Position numbers and translations under genes: made by a program. This document shows, piece after piece, positions 57,518-64,000 of a stretch of DNA of 64,000 nucleotides (position 1 is the first letter of the stretch; each line of letters starts with the position of its first letter). Below the pieces are notes generated by a model that did not search any database, was not told the DNA's origin, and worked only from the letters and a program-made list of their open reading frames with translations. This DNA is from Metallyticus violacea (Eukaryota > Arthropoda > Insecta > Mantodea > Metallyticidae), in NCBI GenBank assembly GCA_030762175.1, contig CM060833.1:1676501-1740500 (forward strand), given 5' to 3'.

Positions 57518-58480
57518 ATGTATTTTCCCGCTCACTTTGGGCGGTTCATACAAACTGTAAACATAGGGAGAATTGGTGATTTACAAATTCAAAATATAAA
57601 AGAAACGGTACCATGTCTAATGCAGCATAATGCTAAAGGAAACAAAAAGGAATGTGCAATCAATTTTCTGAGTTTTGCGCCGAAGGAAATTATGAGATTT
57701 AACAAACAACGAGAGCTGGAAGAAATTGCAAATTGGGGTTGTAATATGAAGAAAAAGAACTGTGAAAATTACAAAGATGGTGTTGTAAAACTTATGTGGA
57801 ATGTAACTGCAAAGCTAATCAAAGAAAACTTGATCCATTCAACGGCATAGCGAGGAACGCCCGAAATGCTAAAAGACGTCACATTCCTGACACAAAAAAG
57901 CTAAACTCAGAAATTGAACAAATAATCCAACTTAGGGAGAAGATAACCCAGAAGAGTTTCATCGTGCGTCTTATGAAGTTGCCTCGTGTATCATTTCAAA
58001 GAGAAGTTCCATGAAGGGCAGCCAACGAATACGATCCAATTTTTACTAAGACAGCACAAGAAGGGAGTAATAAAATATCACACTCTAAATGGTTAGTTTA
58101 TAACTGAAATATCGATAAACGTCCTGTGCGACTTTCTTTGAAAAAAAAAATACAAAAATACAAACCGAAAGATTACTCGCAATTGGAAAACTACCTACAG
58201 TTGTTATAAAAATACTCCAGTCGGAAGAAATGAAATCCTGAAATGGACAAAAGACGCGGCAAAAAAGGCAGGGCTTGATATGAAGTCCAAGAAAACCAGA
58301 AATCGTTCAATTGAATCGAATTTAGCAGATACTGGAATAGAACACAGTCACGCCAACCTAGTGGAAGTGCTGGACCCCAAGAAAACATCCTTACAACATT
58401 GCTGTTATTAATTGCAATTGCACAACAAACTATTACAACGAAAACATTAAAGAACACATTTAAATTAAACAATAAATAAA
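57518..58480 (+). pseudogene. Degenerate coding region, possibly tyrosine-recombinase (Crypton-like)
   Basis: Two long plus-strand frames (57518-57850 and 57796-58014) overlap in different phases and read as one frameshifted Lys/Asn-rich protein with no recognised family. Further on, 58158-58410 reads ILKWTKDAAKKAGLDMKSKK, then TRNRSIESNLADTGIEH. In Crypton-type tyrosine recombinases, a similar order (KKxTNHSxRxTxxxxLxxxGIxxxxIxxxTGHxxxxSL) leads to the catalytic Arg and His. Here the Arg of RxT and the TGH motif are altered, and stops follow. The whole may be one dead element, but the assignment is tentative. Confidence 0.3.
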
Positions 58481-58649
58481 ATAGCATAATTGTAATTTCA
58501 TTTTAAATTTACCTTTAAAACAAACAGCATGAGGTTCATGTACATTTGTTTTTAATTATCCAATTACAGATACCTTCTTGGAACAAGAACTAATAACAAT
58601 GCATTCTATCACCTCTGCTTTAATTTCATTATCTCACTTCCTTCCACAA

Positions 58650-58995
58650 GAGGTTCTCGTCACAACACGAAATATGACGTAATTGATACAAAATAGCAGT
58701 AATTTGTAATTTATAAGAGTGTTCTGTTGTATTTTATTTAATTTAGATCTGATCCCGTTCTGCTAGGAATAAAAGTTAATAATAATATTAGTGTATGTAT
58801 TCAGAAAGCTCAAACAAGTAAGCTAAATCAATGCAATGATTATAGGTCTTTAAAAATCGTTCTCATATTGCAATTATGTTGCAGTATTTCCCTCTTTCTT
58901 ACAGTTTTTCTTGGGTAATTTAATTCAGCTCTTAAACTCATGTTTGTTGTCATTTCATAACAATAAGAAACATTCGTTAACAAATTATCAGCACT
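58650..58995 (+). repeat. Paired repeat F, copy 2
   Basis: Same-orientation match of 30380-30665, with small indels. Like copy 1, it is followed (168 bases later) by an inverted family A SINE. Non-coding. Confidence 0.5.
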
Positions 58996-59162
58996 CGTGT
59001 TACTAATGAATTATTTGCTTAATACAGTTTGTAACTGGTTCAAAGCTAACATTAAACATAAAACATAAGTGCTAATAATCACATACTAGACAAATGCAAT
59101 ATCTAGCGCCTCAAGTTGACATACTTAATTTGAAAAGCACACACATCGGTCATTGTGCCAAC

Positions 59163-59391
59163 CTATGCTCTTTAACATCTCAGGTCATCAGCGTCCCATT
59201 CAATTCAGGGCTGAAACGGTCGACAAATATTGCTCAGAAGCCTCTTTCAGGCTTGAGGTTCTTTTACAAGGTACCACATAGGATCCACGGTTTTACCTCC
59301 CTTGACTCAGGATTTTTACGCTCGAAAAAATCCATCGACCCTAGCCGAGATCGAACCCGCGATCTTGGTTACCACTACACCACCAGGACTC
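59163..59391 (-). mobile_element. SINE family A, with internal deletions
   Basis: On the minus strand: head GAGTCCTGGTGGTGTAGTGG, a shortened anticodon region (AACCAAGATCGCGGGTTCGA, B box intact), CGAGCGTAAAAATCC, a reduced body and the 3' end CTGATGACCTGAGATGTTAA. The final CGTCCGTAAATAAA is absent, so the 3' tail was trimmed. Confidence 0.75.
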
Positions 59392-59677
59392 ACACGAACC
59401 AATGTGCTCCCTCATATTAGTTATGAAGCATATTTCTTGTCGATTATGAAATATTCTGGGAAACTCAGTTGAAAGAAAACTTGTTTTCAAATTACAAAAG
59501 AAGGCATGCGAGATTTATCTCAGAAACTTACATTTTTGAGTATAAACTTTTTCTTATGAATTTTACATTATAAGTCAAGACCAGTTCATTAACAATATGC
59601 AAATACACGACACAAATGCGATGCACAGACCCATTGCGAATTTATATTGTCATAAAAATAAGATTATTATTATTATT
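59392..59677. other. Short unannotated spacer
   Basis: AT-rich DNA between two SINEs, with nothing recognised. Confidence 0.4.
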
Positions 59678-59875
59678 TTAATAGTGTTTAACGCCCGTTT
59701 TTACTACTGAGGCGGTGGACATTGATGATACAGGAAATGATATATTTTATATTTACGTTCCAGGCCCAAGTTTAGGGTACCTCCCCGGATTTTTCATTTA
59801 TGAGGACTGCAAAAAACCTGTCAGGGAGGACGGTCCTCGCGGGATTCGAACCCCGGACCTCCGCGTGGCGGTGAA
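59678..59875 (-). mobile_element. SINE family B, with head deletion
   Basis: On the minus strand: the B-box region GGTTCGAATCCCGCGAGGAC, then CGTCCTCCCTGAC and AATCCGGGGAGGTACCC. The 3' end CCTCAGTAGTAAAAACGGGC runs into GTTAAACACTAT. The A-box region is reduced to CGCCACGCGGAGG. Confidence 0.7.
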
Positions 59876-60389
59876 GTTTATTAGGAATGCATCAGAATCT
59901 ATCGCGCTCTCCCTGTTACTGTGAAATTATCATAATCTGATAATAGAATAAGTTTCAAATCTGCTCTAGTCAGCTGACGAATTCACAGGTGGATGTCATA
60001 TCACTGCACAGGTATCTTTTAGTGAATGTTCCTGTTGTACCCATGAAAAGATTTTTGAAAATTTTCTTAAAATTTACGACTAGACGGATACGTATAATGT
60101 GTGTGTGAACGTTCTACGACCACAAATGGAAACTGGGTATGCACAATCAAATAAAATAAGAAAAATAGTGTTTGAAAATTAGGGAAATGAACCATTAAGA
60201 GTAGGGTACATTTGAAAAGGCCGTCAGGTATTTTATTTTAAAACTGAGAAAATTAAACGCAGAGCACTTTTTAAATTCCGGTTTCCTTGTATATTTTTGC
60301 TCCTAACAGTCCAAATTCCCACATTTTCAAAAACTACTTTTCTTATTTATTCAAATGGTATATGCCGAGATTTGTTGAAAAAATATATT
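59876..60389. other. No gene recognised
   Basis: AT-rich spacer leading into repeat R3. No coding-like frame. Confidence 0.4.
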
Positions 60390-61165
60390 GGTGCTGTTAC
60401 AGCGATTTTTAAATTTTGGGTTTCAGGCAACCCCCTCTCATTATATCACGACTTGTCTTATTTTCAGAAATTATTTTTCTTTTTCGTCGAGGAAAAACAT
60501 ATTAATGGCATCAGAGCTATTTTAAATTTTGGGGTGCAGGCAACCCCCCCCCCCCACATGCTAATAATCCGATTGCACTTATTTTCATTTTTTAAATTTT
60601 ATTTAAATTGCATTTACGAAGTTTCGTTGCAGGACAAATATTAATGCCCATAGAGAGATTTTTAAATTTTGCTTTAACCCCCAAAGCCACTGAAAATCGA
60701 TGAACTATAGATTGTTGTTTGTTGATAATGAGCATTTACTTAGTGCAATGAAATTATTTTGAGTACTAACATGTTTTTGTTTCATTGAAACATATAAACC
60801 TCTTTTTCTTCTTCTTAAATACAGAATGTAACTCGAAACTTTCTGCTATTTGCTCTATTTTAGTGAATGTAAAGATGATATAGGGGTTCAGTTCATAAAC
60901 ATGGCTACATTTAAAAATGTTTAAAAATACCCAAACAGTATAACTTTGTTTATCAGCGGTCACATATTTCACTTAATTACTAGAATACCATTAACTTTTG
61001 TGGCTTAATTTAAAAAACAACTATAATAATAATAATAATATTTCTATTTTGTTATACTTATAGATTGCAAGAATTCTAATTTTATCTCCTTACTTTTGAA
61101 AATTACAGTAATTTCACTATAGATATTTATTTTCAAGTGATTTTGAAGAAAGAAGAAGAAAACAA
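60390..61165 (+). repeat. Repeat family R3, longest copy
   Basis: The first 310 bases hold two or three related units, each with a TTTTTAAATTTTG(GG/CT) core followed by a CAACCCCC/TTAACCCCC block. One carries a C12 run at 60544-60555. The following 450 bases match 22500-22945 in inverted orientation and end near TCAAGTGATTTTGAAGAAAG. Only the unit part recurs at 3725. No open frame is conserved between copies. The family is not recognised. Confidence 0.6.
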
Positions 61166-63121
61166 ACAAACAAACATACAAAAAAGACAATTCTAGTTAA
61201 GATGTATTATAGTTGTCTTACTTTTATTGATTAGTTTTAGAATTTTTCATGATAATTAACTACAGGAGTGCAATAATTTATTTCATTAATTAACAAGTAC
61301 ACAATTTTGATCTTATATTCTTTTTTAAGGTTATTCTATTTGCTGAGGAATTCGCTTAGTTTAGGCGCTCCTGCGTAACAGAAGTTTGTTGTTGTTGTAA
61401 TGCAATTTAAGTACTTTCAATATGTGTGAGAGATTGAGCATGTGTATTTATATATTGCATCCCCGTGTAGATATCATTAATGTAACTTTGTACTTTGTGG
61501 TACAGTACAAGTTGGAAATAGAGCGAGAGATAATCAGTGTCTTTAGTTAAATTCTAGTGTTACTTTATTTTTCATTTATATATATGCGGTACCCTACGGT
61601 TTTAATCTTGTAGATCAGATAAGTTTTGCTCGTTATTCATGCCAACTCATCTCAAATACTCTTATAGTTTTTAATAGTTACTCTTATTCGGAATCTTACG
61701 TAAATTTCAAAGCTTTTCTTTTCCAAGTAAGTAATGGTCTTTTTCCTGTCCCACATATGTGTTGGAACCTACTAATTTTATTATTATCAAAGACAAAACA
61801 CAAACCGAAATAGTGATACTTAATAACTTTACCCGCACTTTTAATTTTCGTAAGGAACAAAATTGAAGTAATTGGTTTCAATATGCAAACACACTTCCTG
61901 CAGATCTTCAAGGACAAAAGTTGGAGGCAACAAGGAACTGGAACACGCTATTGCCCTAATCCTTGGATGATGAATATTAGCAGATATAGATTACCTGCTT
62001 AAATTTTTATTTTCTTTTTCTTTTTTACAAGGCAAGTTTCTTCTTGATAGCCTTAAATGAGAAGTCGAGGTTGGTAAAACGAGGCCACTAATTGTGCAAC
62101 TTTTTCCTTCTTTCATGAAGGAACTTTACGTTTATAAAAAAGTGATTAATTTGCTTATTTCCTGCATTTTAAAAGTTTGTCGTTACAATGACTTGTTTTT
62201 AATGAAATAACAAAATGCTTATATTGTTTCTATCTATTAAAATAATATTTGAAGAAATTTTGTGAAATATTTTCCTAATAAATAAAAAGAATCTCTCGGT
62301 CACATTTGCAATGATTCATTCTTAACAGGGATATTTCCAGAAAGAATTAAGCCACTATACAAAAAATATTACTAAATATTTTCTCTCTGAAGTTCTGGTT
62401 GTGGTTCTAATACACGAACTCCTATATATACTTCTAAGATTACATTTCTAACTTTGACCAAATATCCCCCTTCTTTTCTCTTTATACAGTTAAACATTTC
62501 TATATCTAAATTATTCCATTTCTGTTCTCTCCATAATGTTGTTAATTTATCCACACAATGAAAATTTTTCTAAACATTTATATTTTAATCGTTTGATTTC
62601 TTAACTCCAGTTCTAGCACATGCAAACCCTTCCCGGTTTTCTTTATCACACAGTTCTATATGATGCTTTCTCCCGCGGGGGGGGGGGGGGACTTTTCGTA
62701 TGGGCAAGCCGCCCGCCGCGGAGCTTGCTACTTTTCCTTACTCACGGCAGCGGAGAAACCCGAGCATGATTTCAGGTAGTGTGACTTCAACATATGTAGG
62801 AAAATAATTAGTTAATTACCGTGTTGTTCACGTCGATCAGAGAGCAAGTGCTACTATTTGGGAAGGTGGATTCGATCCCACCAACTGCCAATTTGTTTTA
62901 ATCTTCATAATTTGTATATATTATTCCAATACATTTTGCTTTTTACATTTAAAACTTATAGCGTTAAAACGATGCAAATTTACGTTAGGTTAGGTTAAAT
63001 GTGTGTGTGTGTGTAATAAAAATAAAGTACCACTATTAACAATGTAACAAATTAAGTCATTATAAAAGTAGAAAAGGATAAAACACTAAGATAAAGCCAC
63101 ATCGTTAATTTATATATATTT
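61166..63121. other. No gene recognised; G homopolymer and B-box-like site
   Basis: Very AT-rich. Positions 62677-62690 are fourteen G, followed by a short GC-rich patch (62700-62770). Near 62867, GGATTCGATCCC resembles a B box with AGAGAGCAAGTG upstream, perhaps a remnant of another tRNA-derived repeat. A (GT)n tract lies at 63000. Confidence 0.35.
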
Positions 63122-63600
63122 CAGACCTATTTTGAAAGAATGTCACGATACTCTGTTAAAGCATCCATCTTTAAATGATTTTTCTAAATTTGTACCCCGC
63201 CTTACTTTTAGAACACCCCCTAACCTTAAAAGTATATTTCGCCGAAACCTATCTCCTTCGAAATTACCTCGTCCCGTTGCAGGCTCATATCCTTTCCAAC
63301 GCCCTAAATGTGAAACCTGTGCGCTAATTATGCCGTCGCTCCGTATGAACAACCATAGACGTTCTGTTAAAACCGAGTCTCCCTTGCCGGTTGCCCAACA
63401 TTCCTTATCTCACTGTAAGGATTTGATGATGCTTTTAATTTAACACTTATTGATGCGTTACCTACACACAGCTCTGAAAGTTTACTTAGAGTTAGAGAAA
63501 TGGCAGCTATATTTTTACATAAAGCGCATAAACCTTACACATTAATATTTTCCCCACACACTCTTGTAGACTCTTGTAGCTTGTTTCGTCTGTTTATATA
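63122..63600 (+). mobile_element. Penelope-like retroelement C-terminal fragment
   Basis: A 103-codon frame from 63132 reads PRLTFRTPPNLKSIF, then GSYPFQRPKCETCALI. This matches the segment after the reverse transcriptase of Penelope-like (GIY-YIG-bearing) elements, with FRRxPNLxxxL and a GxFPCxRPxCxTC zinc-knuckle-like motif. After a frameshift near 63410, HSLSHC, then LRVREMAAIFLHKAHK fits the C-terminal GIY-YIG region (RExxWIxxL). The reverse transcriptase itself and the GIY-YIG core are missing. The element may be 5'-truncated. Confidence 0.5.
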
Positions 63601-64000
63601 TAGAGTATGCTTTTTCCCATGTGATTATTTACTTTACGTGTTACATTGCTACTTATGGTTTTTTTTCTCCTGGTAATTAATTATTAACACGCACCCTAAA
63701 AAGTTAATTTTGTGTACGATTGCTTGTTTCCGTGCGCTACGACTGTTCCATCCGCCCGCATTTGTTACCAACTGTCACTCGGTTTTCCACGCTGCCGTTC
63801 GTGAACAGAGGCGTCACTGCTGCACAACAGCCATCTGTAACCAAAAGTTATTTCCTTCCCTGTTGACCTTGCTGACTTTCGCAGTCGTAACTGTTCCTGG
63901 GTGTGTTGTGTTGCTCGTTCGACAGTGACATACAGAGCATTATGCCTCGTGTGTTTATAACGACACAGTGTGTCTTTTTGTACGATCAATTTGTGTCAAC
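63601..64000. other. Right edge, no gene recognised
   Basis: The last 300 bases are less AT-rich (63720-63930) with short frames on both strands. Nothing is recognisable. It may be the downstream part of the Penelope-like copy or host DNA. Confidence 0.3.

Noticed and set aside
1..64000. CRISPR arrays, bacterial operons, rRNA genes or endogenous viral genes
   Set aside because: No direct repeat-spacer pattern, no ribosome binding sites with tandem genes, no rRNA-like block and no viral-type protein was seen. Introns, SINEs and mariners show eukaryotic DNA.

Overview
This window looks like AT-rich nuclear DNA from an arthropod, most likely an insect. The reasons are one split gene with GT-AG introns that encodes a secreted GMC oxidoreductase of the insect glucose-dehydrogenase-like group, many broken Tc1/mariner transposases of insect type, and two families of tRNA-derived SINEs. 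The sparse coding content and repeat load suggest a large genome, perhaps a polyneopteran such as a cockroach, termite or stick insect. That placement is a weak inference, because no sequence here identifies a species.

The only complete gene found runs from 38177 to 43487 on the + strand. Four exons splice to an uninterrupted 630-residue protein with a signal peptide, an FAD-binding GxGxxG motif, both GMC signature motifs and the two conserved C-terminal histidines. A TATA box, an arthropod initiator (TCAGT) and a perfect splice donor near 28.9 kb form a candidate promoter and untranslated first exon. They could belong to this gene, which has an acceptor-like site just before its ATG; the first intron would then be about 9.2 kb. 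Intron 2 (3.3 kb) carries two mariner remnants. A second, much weaker gene trace is a possible last exon on the minus strand at 55454-55646 with an acidic, serine-rich C-terminal tail.

Most of the rest is repeat debris in AT-rich DNA. From 1 to 28 kb there are mariner and Tc1 fragments, SINEs of both families, a LINE-tail-like repeat and a microsatellite. From 30 to 36 kb there are three copies of a tRNA-like repeat plus SINEs. From 44 to 64 kb there are SINEs, a pogo-like deletion derivative with inverted termini, a degenerate recombinase-like region, and at the right edge a Penelope-like fragment. Several repeats occur as pairs within the window: 11.2/46.1 kb, 22.5/60.4 kb and 30.4/58.7 kb.

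I found no operon, CRISPR array, rRNA, intact tRNA gene or recognisable viral gene, and nothing I would call a new biological system. The items most worth following up are the distant promoter/first-exon hypothesis, the orphan minus-strand exon, the pogo-like derivative and the undescribed paired repeats.
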